The notes under the pieces were generated by a model, which was not told the DNA's origin, did not search any database, and saw only the letters and a program-made list of their open reading frames with translations. Below, piece by piece: positions 35,446 to 43,236 of a DNA stretch of 64,000 nucleotides; the stretch's first letter is position 1, and each line of letters begins with the position of its first letter. This stretch comes from Bacillus pinisoli. Lineage in GTDB: Bacteria; Bacillota; Bacilli; Bacillales; SA4. The translations under genes were made by a program, and so were the position numbers. The stretch spans positions 178,786 through 242,785 of the forward strand of contig NZ_JAJQKI010000006.1 in NCBI RefSeq assembly GCF_023036475.1. Reading direction: 5' to 3'.

Positions 35446-36445
35446 TAACCCCTACCTCCTCTTTTTCCCATTGATCCGTATGAATCCAGCATCTTACTTG
35501 TTCGCCTTCAGCATTAAGATTCTCTAATTCAGGAAGCTCAGCATGACAAATTGCCTTTGCATGTGGACAACGTGGAGCGAAACGGCAACCTTGTGGCAAA
35601 TTAAATGGGCTTGGCACAGAACCTTCAATTACAGCTAAGTCTCCTTCATAATCCTGGTCATGCTTAGGAACTGAGTTTAATAGACCAATAGTATAAGGAT
35701 GCTTAGGATTAGTAAAGATCGTCTTTACATCTGCATATTCAACAACCTTACCACAGTACATAACCGCGACTTTATCACACATTTCTGCTACTACTCCAAG
35801 GTCATGGGTAATTAACATAAGTGAAGTCCCTAGCTCATCTTGAAGCTTTTTCATTAATTCAAGAATCTGTGCTTGAATTGTAACGTCTAAAGCTGTCGTT
35901 GGTTCATCGGCAATAAGTAACTCTGGATTACAGGCTAATGCGATTGCAATCATAACACGTTGTCTCATACCACCAGAAAGCTCAAAAGGATATTGCTTAG
36001 CACGTTTTTCTGGTGAAGGAATACCAACAAGACGAAGCATATCTACCGCTTTTACCCAGGCTTCTTTCTTATTTAACTTTTGGTGTATACGAATTGATTC
36101 CGCAATTTGCTCACCACAGGTTAAAGTTGGGTTTAATGACGTCATTGGTTCTTGGAATACCATGGAGATATTATTACCACGGATATTCATCATTTCTTTT
36201 TTTGTTTTGTCTAAAAGGTTTTCACCTTTGAATAGGATCTCTCCACCAACAACCTTTCCAACAGGTTCTTGAAGAAGTCTAAGAATAGATAGAGAGGTAA
36301 TACTTTTACCAGATCCTGACTCTCCTACAATTCCGATTGTCTTTCCCTTATCTATTGAGAAATCTACACCGTCAACAGCCTTTACCTCACCTTCATCTGT
36401 AAAGAAAGAGGTACGTAAGCCTTTAACTTCTAATATTTTAGTCAC
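35438..36445 (-). CDS. oppD: Oligopeptide/dipeptide ABC transporter ATPase, OppD/AppD type
   Basis: The partner ATPase of OppF has Walker A GESGSGKSITSLSIL near residue 40, signature LSGGMRQRVMIAIALACNP near 155 and Walker B LLIADEPTTALD. The C-terminal CRFAPRCPHAKAIC segment is the OppD counterpart of the cysteine cluster. A GTG at 36445 is preferred because AAAAGGACGG lies about 7 bases upstream; the frame could start at GTG 36454. The gap to oppB is 16 bases. Confidence 0.93.
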   Translation of the reverse strand: MTKILEVKGLRTSFFTDEGEVKAVDGVDFSIDKGKTIGIVGESGSGKSITSLSILRLLQEPVGKVVGGEILFKGENLLDKTKKEMMNIRGNNISMVFQEPMTSLNPTLTCGEQIAESIRIHQKLNKKEAWVKAVDMLRLVGIPSPEKRAKQYPFELSGGMRQRVMIAIALACNPELLIADEPTTALDVTIQAQILELMKKLQDELGTSLMLITHDLGVVAEMCDKVAVMYCGKVVEYADVKTIFTNPKHPYTIGLLNSVPKHDQDYEGDLAVIEGSVPSPFNLPQGCRFAPRCPHAKAICHAELPELENLNAEGEQVRCWIHTDQWEKEEVGVNE

Positions 36446-36461
36446 ACTTTTCACCGTCCTT

Positions 36462-37385
36462 TTAGTTTAGGTCAATTCGTTTGTTAACAATACGATAAGT
36501 GATATCAACAAGGAAGTTAACAAATACGAATAGAACCGCACATACAAGAATTGTACCTTGTACCATAGGGAAATCATGGGCACGGATGGAGTCAATAATT
36601 AAACGACCAAGACCGTTAATTGCAAATACCGTTTCAGTAATAACGGCTCCACCAAGTAGTCCACCAAACTGAAGACCAACTACAGTTACTACAGGAATTA
36701 ATGCATTACGTAATGCGTGCTTATATATAACTAGCTTATCGCTTACACCTTTTGCATAAGCAGTACGAATATAATCTTGGTTAATAACTTCTAGCATACT
36801 AGAACGAGTCATACGAGCGATAATAGCAGCTCCACCTGTACCTAATGTTATGGCAGGAAGAATCATATGCTCCCAAGTACCCCAACCAGCTACCGGTAAC
36901 ATTTTTAAATCAACTGCAAAGAAGTAAATTAACATGATCCCAAGCCAAAAGTTAGGCATAGAAAGACCGAATAATGCAAATATCATTAATGAGACATCAG
37001 CAAAAGAATACTTCCGTGTTGCAGAGATAATTCCTGCAATTAATCCAATTAATACTGCAAGTGCAGTCCCAATGAATGCTAATTGAACAGTTACCCAAAA
37101 GCGATCAGTAAAAATTTCTTCTGCTACTGAACGGTTTGTTCTTATTGATGTACCTAAATCTCCTTGAACGGCATTAACAACATAACTTATATATTGTTCG
37201 TGAAGTGGGTCATTAAGACCAAGCTTTTCACGCATTGCTTCAATTTGTGCTTCATCAGCATGTTCTCCGGCCATAATCTTAGCAGCATCACCAGGAATTA
37301 AGTGCATCATGAGGAATACCGCTAGTGTAACACCAAGCATAACCGGAATGGTTTGGAAAATCCTTCGGATAATATATGTTAACAT
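36462..37385 (-). CDS. oppB: Oligopeptide/dipeptide ABC transporter permease, OppB type
   Basis: The 307-residue permease starts MLTYIIRRIFQTIPVMLGVT, the typical N-terminal span of DppB/OppB proteins. The EAA cytoplasmic loop is YIRTAYAKGVSDKLVIYKHALRNALIPV near residue 215, which contacts the ATPase. About six spans are expected. AAAGAAGGTGA precedes the ATG. It follows oppC by 22 bases. Confidence 0.92.
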   Translation of the reverse strand: MLTYIIRRIFQTIPVMLGVTLAVFLMMHLIPGDAAKIMAGEHADEAQIEAMREKLGLNDPLHEQYISYVVNAVQGDLGTSIRTNRSVAEEIFTDRFWVTVQLAFIGTALAVLIGLIAGIISATRKYSFADVSLMIFALFGLSMPNFWLGIMLIYFFAVDLKMLPVAGWGTWEHMILPAITLGTGGAAIIARMTRSSMLEVINQDYIRTAYAKGVSDKLVIYKHALRNALIPVVTVVGLQFGGLLGGAVITETVFAINGLGRLIIDSIRAHDFPMVQGTILVCAVLFVFVNFLVDITYRIVNKRIDLN

Positions 37386-37407
37386 TTATTATTCACCTTC
37401 TTTAATG

Positions 37408-38307
37408 TTAGTTTTTGGTTTTTGGATCAAGTGCATCTCTTAAGCCGTCACCAAATAGGTTAAATCCAATTACGACGATTAGAATAACAAGCCCTGGGAA
37501 TAATGTAATATGAGGTGCTTGTGCTATATATGAACGACCTTGACTAAGCATTGTTCCCCATTCAGCTGTAGGCGGTTGTGTTCCCATTCCAAGGAATGAA
37601 AGAGCACTTGCTGTAATAATCGCTGATGCAATATAAAGTGTTGCTTGTACAATAATTGGTGAAACAATATTAGGTAAAATATGCTTAAAGATAATTCTAA
37701 AGTCACTTGCTCCCATTGCTCGAATGGCATCAATGTACTCTAGCTTTTTAACACTTAGTGTCGATCCACGAACAATACGAGCGAATGTTGGTACCGCAAA
37801 GAATGCTACAGCAATAATTACGTTAATTGTACTTGCTCCAAGCACGCTTACAATGGCAAGTGCAAGTAGAATTCCAGGGAATGCAAGTAAGACGTCTGTC
37901 AATCTCATGATAATAGTATCAGTTCTACCACCGTAATAGCCTGAAACAATTCCTAGGATAACCCCTGCGAAAGCACCTAGTAGTGTGGAGACAAATCCTA
38001 CTGATAATGAGATTTGTGCTCCAAATAGAAGACGGCTTAAGATGTCACGACCTTTATCGTCTGTACCAAGCCAGTGTTCCGCTGAAGGACCTTCCAGTTT
38101 TTTAATAATCTCAATATGATCAGGATCATAAGGAGCAATAACTGGTGCTAAGATTGCTAGGATAGCAAAAAAGAAAACGATGAAACCTCCAGCCATTGCT
38201 GCTTTGTTTTTTGCAAGCTTTTTAATAAAAGCTTTTCTACGAGCAGCCTTTGCATTAAAAGGCTTTGCTGGGATTATTGTATTAGGTTGAAGCTGTGTTT
38301 GACTCAT
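37408..38307 (-). CDS. oppC: Oligopeptide/dipeptide ABC transporter permease, OppC type
   Basis: The 299-residue permease has a basic cytosolic N-terminus (KAARRKAFIKKLAKNKAAM), a first span near residue 40, the OppC-typical HWLGTDDKGRDILSRLLFGAQISL near residue 85, and the EAA loop EYIDAIRAMGASDFRIIFKHILPNIVSPI near 195. It is first in the operon, so the order is C-B-D-F; B-C-D-F is more common in peptide importers. AAAGGATGAG precedes the ATG. Confidence 0.92.
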   Translation of the reverse strand: MSQTQLQPNTIIPAKPFNAKAARRKAFIKKLAKNKAAMAGGFIVFFFAILAILAPVIAPYDPDHIEIIKKLEGPSAEHWLGTDDKGRDILSRLLFGAQISLSVGFVSTLLGAFAGVILGIVSGYYGGRTDTIIMRLTDVLLAFPGILLALAIVSVLGASTINVIIAVAFFAVPTFARIVRGSTLSVKKLEYIDAIRAMGASDFRIIFKHILPNIVSPIIVQATLYIASAIITASALSFLGMGTQPPTAEWGTMLSQGRSYIAQAPHITLFPGLVILIVVIGFNLFGDGLRDALDPKTKN

Positions 38308-38649
38308 GCAATTCTCATCCTTTCTATATTTAGGACTTATTTTTTAGTTTGTAAGCAACAATCATATCATAGCTAGAATCCTGTAATATTACAATAGATT
38401 AGTAGGTATTAAGTTTTGGAAAAAGAAGAATTGGAAATTTAGTGGATAAGCATTAAATTTTATCCAAATTAAGGACTTATGTATAATAGTAGAAAATACA
38501 CACATACTTACAATTATTAGGGAATATTACGGGATTATTACTGATTTGTTACAAGGGTTTAAAAAATATATTGTGTTTTTTAAATTTTTGCATTATTATT
38601 ACGATTGTAAGCAAAGCTTAAATTATTAAATGAGGGGGCTATACGTATT
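38308..38649. other. Divergent oppC/oppA control region, no gene
   Basis: The 342-base gap holds the promoters of the permease operon (-) and the binding-protein gene (+). It is very AT-rich. No riboswitch or clear operator palindrome was found by eye, and no ORF with a ribosome binding site. The oppA side ends in TGAGGGGG ahead of the start. Confidence 0.6.
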
Positions 38650-40239
38650 ATGAAAGCAAAAAAGAATTTGTTTTTAATGCTTTTACTTACGTTTGTACTT
38701 GCCTTAGCTGCTTGTGGTGGCGGAGAAAAGCCAGCAGAAGAAGGTGCTGAAGGTACTGAAGGTACAAATGAAGAAACAGAAGTTCAAGAAGGTGGAGAAT
38801 TAGTATTCGTTATCTCACAAGATGCGCCAACACTTGACCCACACGGAATGAACGACACAGCAACAACAAATGCAACGTCTCAAATGTTTGAGCGTTTAAC
38901 TGATTATGCAGAAGATGGTTCAGTTATTCCTATGTTAGCAACTGAGTTCAGTCCAGTTGACGAAACTACTTGGGAATTCAAGTTACGTGAAGGTGTTAAA
39001 TTCCATGACGGTACTGACTTTACTGCTGAAGCGGTTAAATTATCGTTAGAGCGTCTAATTGACCCAGAATTCGCATCACCACGTGCTGTTGTATTAAACA
39101 TGATCACTGAAGTTGTAATTGTGGACGACTATACAGTTCACATCAAGACGAAATTCCCATTCGCTCCACTACCAGCTCACTTAGCACATAACGCTGGTTC
39201 AATCATCGCTCCTTCTGCTCTTGAAGAAGAAAAGAACGGTGGAACAAAGGTTGACCAAAATCCAGTTGGTACTGGTCCATTCAAATTTGTTTCTTGGAGC
39301 CCAGGTGCTGAAATCAACTTCGAAAAATTCGCAGACTACTGGGGCGAAGGTGCAAAAGTTGATACTTTAAAATTCGTTACAGTTCCAGAACAAGCAACTC
39401 GTAATGCAATGTTAGAAACTGGTGAAGCTGATGTAATCCAAGTTGGTGCTTCTGATGTTTCTTACATGGAAGGTATTGACACTGTTGAACTAACAACTGT
39501 ACGTGGAACTCGTATGGACTACTTAGGATTCAACATGAACAAAGCTCCATATGATAACGTAAAAGTACGTCAAGCAATCTCTATGGCAGTAAATAAAGAA
39601 GATATCATTAACGGAATTTTAGATGGTCAAGGTGTAGCTGCTGTTGGACCACTTGCTCCTACAGTAGTTGGTAACTACCAAGGTTTAACTCCACTTGCAT
39701 ATGATGTGGAAGCTGCTAAAGCATTACTTGCTGAAGCTGGATTTGCTGAAGGATTCAAGACAACTCTTTGGGTAAACGATGGTAACAAAGAGCGTGCTGA
39801 TATCGCTGAATTAATTCAAGCGCAATTAGCTCCACTAGGAATCGAAGTTTCAATCGAAATCGTTGAGTGGGGTGCATTCTTAGAAAAGACTGGTGCTGGA
39901 GAGCATGAACTATTCCTATTAGGATGGACTACAGTAACAGCTGATGCTGACTACGGTCTATATGCTTTATTCCATTCTACAATGGTTGGTGCACCAGGAA
40001 ACCGTTCATTCTATAAGAACGACAGAGTTGACGAGTTACTTGACCTAGGTCGTCAAGAAGCTGATCAAGCTAAGCGTGACGAAGCTTATAAAGAAGTTTC
40101 TGAAATCTTAGTTGAAGAAGCTCCAATGGTTTACTTACAACACCCTGACTTTATCTATGGTTCAAACGGTATTGCTTCAGGATTATTCGTAAACTTCAGT
40201 GGAACTCCATTCTTCAAGGACGTTCAACTTGCAAAATAA
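38650..40239 (+). CDS. oppA: Peptide ABC transporter substrate-binding lipoprotein
   Basis: This is the SBP family 5 lipoprotein that delivers peptides to the divergent OppCBDF complex. The signal peptide MKAKKNLFLMLLLTFVLALA ends in a lipobox with Cys22 (LAAC), followed by a Gly/Glu/Thr-rich linker. The family pattern GGELVFVISQDAPTLDPHG (near 52), WEFKLREGVKFHDGTDFTAEAV and NPVGTGPFKFVSWSPG are all present. Codon use is more biased than that of its neighbours, as expected for an abundant binding protein. TGAGGGGGC precedes the ATG by about 9 bases. 529 residues. Peptide size preference (di- or oligopeptide) cannot be told. Confidence 0.93.
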   Translation: MKAKKNLFLMLLLTFVLALAACGGGEKPAEEGAEGTEGTNEETEVQEGGELVFVISQDAPTLDPHGMNDTATTNATSQMFERLTDYAEDGSVIPMLATEFSPVDETTWEFKLREGVKFHDGTDFTAEAVKLSLERLIDPEFASPRAVVLNMITEVVIVDDYTVHIKTKFPFAPLPAHLAHNAGSIIAPSALEEEKNGGTKVDQNPVGTGPFKFVSWSPGAEINFEKFADYWGEGAKVDTLKFVTVPEQATRNAMLETGEADVIQVGASDVSYMEGIDTVELTTVRGTRMDYLGFNMNKAPYDNVKVRQAISMAVNKEDIINGILDGQGVAAVGPLAPTVVGNYQGLTPLAYDVEAAKALLAEAGFAEGFKTTLWVNDGNKERADIAELIQAQLAPLGIEVSIEIVEWGAFLEKTGAGEHELFLLGWTTVTADADYGLYALFHSTMVGAPGNRSFYKNDRVDELLDLGRQEADQAKRDEAYKEVSEILVEEAPMVYLQHPDFIYGSNGIASGLFVNFSGTPFFKDVQLAK

Positions 40240-40247
40240 TTAATGCT

Positions 40248-40284
40248 AAAAACCTCATTTCACTCGTGAAATGAGGTTTTTTTT
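40248..40284 (+). terminator. Terminator after oppA
   Basis: AAAAACCTCATTTCAC and GTGAAATGAGGTTTTTTTT form a strong stem with a TC loop and a T8 tail. Confidence 0.9.
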
Positions 40285-40315
40285 GTACCTTGGAATGATT
40301 CAAGCCTTATATAAA

Positions 40316-40501
40316 GGCTCTTTTCTAAAACTTTGTTGCTTTTAGTGCAATTATTCTGGGTGTATAACCAGTTTTAGAAGCAAATCGAGGTAGAATCAGA
40401 AAAGAGCAACTCTCTTTATGAATAGAAGTATTTAAATACTAAGGTGAAAATCTGGCCTCCTGAGATTTTTACGCAAAGCAACAATCTATACGAAAACAGC
40501 C
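40316..40501 (+). mobile_element. MITE-like element, GGCTCTTTTC family, copy E
   Basis: It begins GGCTCTTTTCTAAAACTTTG and ends CAATCTATACGAAAACAGCC, 186 bp. Flanks are TATATAAA (40308-40315) and TGTATAAA (40502-40509), a direct repeat with one mismatch. An internal GAAAAGAGCAACTCT repeats the left end in inverse. It separates oppA from uppP. Confidence 0.82.
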
Positions 40502-40619
40502 TGTATAAAGTAGTGAAATTTTAGTTCGCTCTTGTTATAATGGAAAAAGTGTGAGGGTGTGACAAGCACTCCTTTTTTCTTTGCCATAATAATAATAATG
40601 AAAGTTAGAGGATAAACAG

Positions 40620-41444
40620 ATGGATTTATGGAGTATCATTGTTGCCATTATTTTAGGAATTGTCGAAGGGTTAACGGAGTTTGCACCTGTTTCATCAACT
40701 GGACATATGATCCTAGTTGATGATATATGGCTAAATTCAAAAGAACTCTTTTCAGAAGAAGTGGCCAATACATTTAAGGTAGTCATTCAGCTTGGTTCTA
40801 TATTAGCTGTTGTGATCGTGTTGTGGCATCGTTTCTTTGATTTATTACCATTGAAGCAAAATCTACAAAAAAACCAAGAAGGCCGTCTAGGTTTAATGAA
40901 AGTCCTAGTTGGCTTAGCTCCAGCCATTATTCTTGGTTTCACATTTGAAGATTATATTGATGAACATTTATTCTCCATGAATACGGTATTAATTGGACTT
41001 GTAGCCGGAGCCATATTAATGATCGTAGCGGATAAACTTGGTCCAAAAGTGCCGAAGATTGAGTCTGTTGATCAAATCTCATATAAACAAGCATTCTTAA
41101 TCGGATTATTTCAATGTATTGCCTTATGGCCAGGATTTTCTCGTTCGGGATCAACGATCTCTGGTGGGGTAATTTTAGGAATGAGCCACCGTGCTGCTTC
41201 TGATTTTACCTTCATAATGGCCGTTCCAATTATGCTTGGAGCTAGCACAATCTCACTTTTAAAGAACTGGGATGCCTTCACTCCTGATGCATTTCCATTC
41301 TTAGCAGTTGGTTTTGTGAGTGCATTCATTTTTGCCTATATCTCAGTTCGATTCTTCTTAAAATTAATACACAGAATTAAGCTTACTCCGTTTGCCATTT
41401 ATCGAATTGTACTAGCTGGAATTGTATATATTGTCTTCTTTTAA
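40620..41444 (+). CDS. uppP: Undecaprenyl-diphosphatase
   Basis: UppP (BacA) dephosphorylates undecaprenyl diphosphate to recycle the cell-wall lipid carrier; excess gives bacitracin resistance. Both active-site motifs are present: EGLTEFAPVSSTGHM (residues 16-30, with the catalytic Glu and Ser) and ALWPGFSRSGSTISGG near residue 165 with the conserved Arg. About eight hydrophobic segments. AGAGGA precedes the ATG by 7 bases. The stop codon lies inside the direct repeat of the adjoining MITE, so the element inserted at the very end of the gene without changing the protein. Confidence 0.95.
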   Translation: MDLWSIIVAIILGIVEGLTEFAPVSSTGHMILVDDIWLNSKELFSEEVANTFKVVIQLGSILAVVIVLWHRFFDLLPLKQNLQKNQEGRLGLMKVLVGLAPAIILGFTFEDYIDEHLFSMNTVLIGLVAGAILMIVADKLGPKVPKIESVDQISYKQAFLIGLFQCIALWPGFSRSGSTISGGVILGMSHRAASDFTFIMAVPIMLGASTISLLKNWDAFTPDAFPFLAVGFVSAFIFAYISVRFFLKLIHRIKLTPFAIYRIVLAGIVYIVFF

Positions 41445-41598
41445 GGCTCTTTTCTAAAACTTTTTTGTTTTTCAAAACCAAAGTGATAATTTTAGAAAAG
41501 AGCAACTCTCTCTATTTAAATCACTGGACGTTGTACTACCGAGTAAAAATCCGGCAATTGGGATTTTTACGAAAGGAACAATCTTTACGAAGACAGCC
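41445..41598 (+). mobile_element. MITE-like element, GGCTCTTTTC family, copy F
   Basis: It begins GGCTCTTTTCTAAAACTTTT and ends AACAATCTTTACGAAGACAGCC-type bases, 154 bp. TCTTTTAA flanks it exactly on both sides (41437-41444 and 41599-41606); the left copy holds the uppP stop codon. The internal AAAAATCCGGCAATTGGGATTTTT hairpin is clear. Confidence 0.88.
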
Positions 41599-41614
41599 TC
41601 TTTTAAATAAGCCA

Positions 41615-41657
41615 TACAATAATAGCACACCTACTACAAAGGTGTGCTATTATTGTA
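41615..41657. terminator. Hairpin downstream of uppP and the MITE
   Basis: TACAATAATAGCACACCT and AGGTGTGCTATTATTGTA are exact inverted repeats with a 7-base loop. No T tract follows, but the stem itself ends AT-rich; it probably terminates uppP transcripts. Confidence 0.65.
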
Positions 41658-41778
41658 TCTAAAGATTTAAACAACTTTACTATATTACATATAAACTTTT
41701 AGTATTATTTATAAATATAAATTTATATAATCATTTTATAGTCATTCTACATATATTGTGAAACGGGAGGGAAGAAAA

Positions 41779-42576
41779 TTGACTGAAAACTTACTACTCG
41801 CATTTGGATTGACGTTAATGGCAGGTCTTGCAACAGGTGTTGGAAGTATATTAGCTTTCTTTACATCTACCACTAATACTAAGTTCCTATCACTATCCCT
41901 TGGTTTCTCGGCGGGTGTCATGATATATGTATCAATGGTTGAGATATTTGTAAAAGCACAAGATGCTCTTGTGTCTGCAATGGGAAATGTAGCAGGTAAC
42001 TGGACGACTGTTGCAGGATTTTTCGGTGGAATGTTTCTAATTGCGCTTATAGATAAACTGATTCCTAAAGCAGGAAACCCTCATGAGGTTAAGAAGGTAG
42101 AGGATATGAATGCACCCCGTAACCCTAACCTTCTAAAGATGGGAACCTTTACAGCGCTTGCTATTGCGATTCATAACTTTCCAGAAGGAATTGCTACGTT
42201 CACTTCAGCATTACAAGATCCTTCTTTAGGGATTGCAATTGCGGTCGCCATTGCCATTCATAATATACCAGAGGGGATAGCTGTATCAGTACCCGTTTAT
42301 TTTGCTACAGGAGACAAGAAAAAGGCATTTAAACTTTCTTTTTTATCGGGACTTTCTGAACCACTTGGTGCACTTGTCGCGTACCTTGTATTAATGCCTT
42401 ACTTAAATGACATTATGTTCGGAGTTATCTTTGCAGCAGTTGCAGGGATTATGGTATTTATTTCATTAGATGAATTATTACCAGCCGCTCAAAAGTATGA
42501 TGAGGCACATTTATCCATTTATGGAGTAATCGGTGGTATGGCGGTTATGGCAATAAGTTTACTATTATTTATATAG
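41779..42576 (+). CDS. zupT: ZIP family metal transporter (ZupT-like)
   Basis: The 265-residue membrane protein has the ZIP metal-binding helices: AIAIHNFPEGIATF near residue 133 and AIAIHNIPEGIAVSVPVYFA near 160, the HNxPEG motifs that bind Zn2+ or other divalent cations. About eight spans. The TTG at 41779 follows GGGAGGG by 7 bases and gives MTENLLLAFGLTL, as in ZupT; the GTG at 41758 would add seven charged residues. Metal preference is probably broad. No metal-responsive operator was found upstream. Confidence 0.9.
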   Translation: MTENLLLAFGLTLMAGLATGVGSILAFFTSTTNTKFLSLSLGFSAGVMIYVSMVEIFVKAQDALVSAMGNVAGNWTTVAGFFGGMFLIALIDKLIPKAGNPHEVKKVEDMNAPRNPNLLKMGTFTALAIAIHNFPEGIATFTSALQDPSLGIAIAVAIAIHNIPEGIAVSVPVYFATGDKKKAFKLSFLSGLSEPLGALVAYLVLMPYLNDIMFGVIFAAVAGIMVFISLDELLPAAQKYDEAHLSIYGVIGGMAVMAISLLLFI

Positions 42577-42582
42577 ATGTGG

Positions 42583-42626
42583 AAAGAAAGCAAGAGAGCA
42601 AACTAATTGCTCTCTTGCTTTCTTTT
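42583..42626. terminator. Terminator after the ZIP transporter
   Basis: AAAGAAAGCAAGAGAGCAA and TTGCTCTCTTGCTTTCTTTT form an almost 19-bp stem with T-rich ends. It also covers the stop of the small - strand ORF. Confidence 0.9.
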
Positions 42627-42764
42627 CATTAGATCACTTAAATGGTTAATTCGTTGTAGTACAGAAAAATGGTGCATAATCGCCATACCGATGATTATTG
42701 CACTGAAAATGCTTGATAGTATGGTACTTGTTACTAATAGCCGATGTGTTTGAAAATTAAACAT
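42603..42764 (-). CDS. Small membrane protein of unknown function
   Basis: The 53-residue ORF starts MFNFQTHRLLVTSTILSSIF, has one hydrophobic helix continuing SAIIIGMAIMHHF and ends in the charged HLSDLMKRKQESN. AGGTGGTGAT precedes the ATG at 42764 by 4-5 bases, a good site. I do not recognise a family. It is divergent from the arsR-like gene and converges on the ZIP gene; its end overlaps their shared terminator. A regulatory or transporter-associated small protein is possible, but this is a guess. Confidence 0.55.
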   Translation of the reverse strand: MFNFQTHRLLVTSTILSSIFSAIIIGMAIMHHFSVLQRINHLSDLMKRKQESN

Positions 42765-42860
42765 TGCATCACCACCTAAGTATAATCTTGCTTAGTGTGT
42801 ATGTATTGACCTATTATTATGCTCAGCAGAGAGCTTTACAAGATATATAATTAATGTTTA

Positions 42861-42882
42861 AATGTTTAAAAGGTTAAACATT
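42861..42882. promoter_or_regulatory. Palindromic operator ahead of the ArsR-type regulator
   Basis: AATGTTTAA and TTAAACATT are exact inverted repeats separated by AAGG, 16 bases before the arsR-like start. An extra TTAATGTTTA lies directly upstream. Imperfect or perfect repeats at this place are usual operators of ArsR/SmtB-type autorepressors. Confidence 0.65.
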
Positions 42883-42897
42883 CGAACGGAGGATTTT

Positions 42898-43236
42898 ATG
42901 AGCCAAAAAGCTTTAGATGTTTTTAGGGAATGTATCCCTATCTTTGAAGTATTAAGAGATTCACATAGACAAAATATTATTGTATCACTCTGTGATCGAG
43001 GTGAGTTGACAGTGAATGAAATTGCACAACAATCTAGTTTATCAAGACCAGCTATATCACATCATCTGAAGTTATTAAGAGCAGAAGGATTAATTAAAGT
43101 AAGACAAGTTGGGACACAGCGGTTTTATTCCGTGTCATTACAACCTTCCATTAGTTTATTAAAGGAATTAACAAAGCAATTAGAAGAAGTAGGAGAAGAA
43201 AGGGAGATGAAGGATGATGAAAGAAGTGACACCTGA
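42898..43236 (+). CDS. ArsR family winged-helix regulator
   Basis: The 112-residue protein has an ArsR/SmtB-type winged helix: LRDSHRQNIIVSLCDRGELTVNEIAQQSSLSRPAISHHLKLLRAEGLIKVRQVGTQRFYSV (about residues 17-80). The metal cysteine motif ELCVCDL of arsenic sensors is replaced by SLCDRGEL, so an arsenic or heavy-metal ligand is not supported; many such regulators sense other signals. The ATG at 42898 follows GGAGGA. The coding end overlaps the aldehyde dehydrogenase start by 23 bases, so the two are one operon. Confidence 0.88.
   Translation: MSQKALDVFRECIPIFEVLRDSHRQNIIVSLCDRGELTVNEIAQQSSLSRPAISHHLKLLRAEGLIKVRQVGTQRFYSVSLQPSISLLKELTKQLEEVGEEREMKDDERSDT

Noticed and set aside
40939..41329. 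Reverse-strand ORFs of 71-72 codons inside uppP
   Set aside because: Shadows of the + strand gene; no start signals and no recognisable protein.
41465..41662. 65-codon ORF after uppP
   Set aside because: It lies in MITE copy F and the following hairpin, with no ribosome binding site or protein-like composition.
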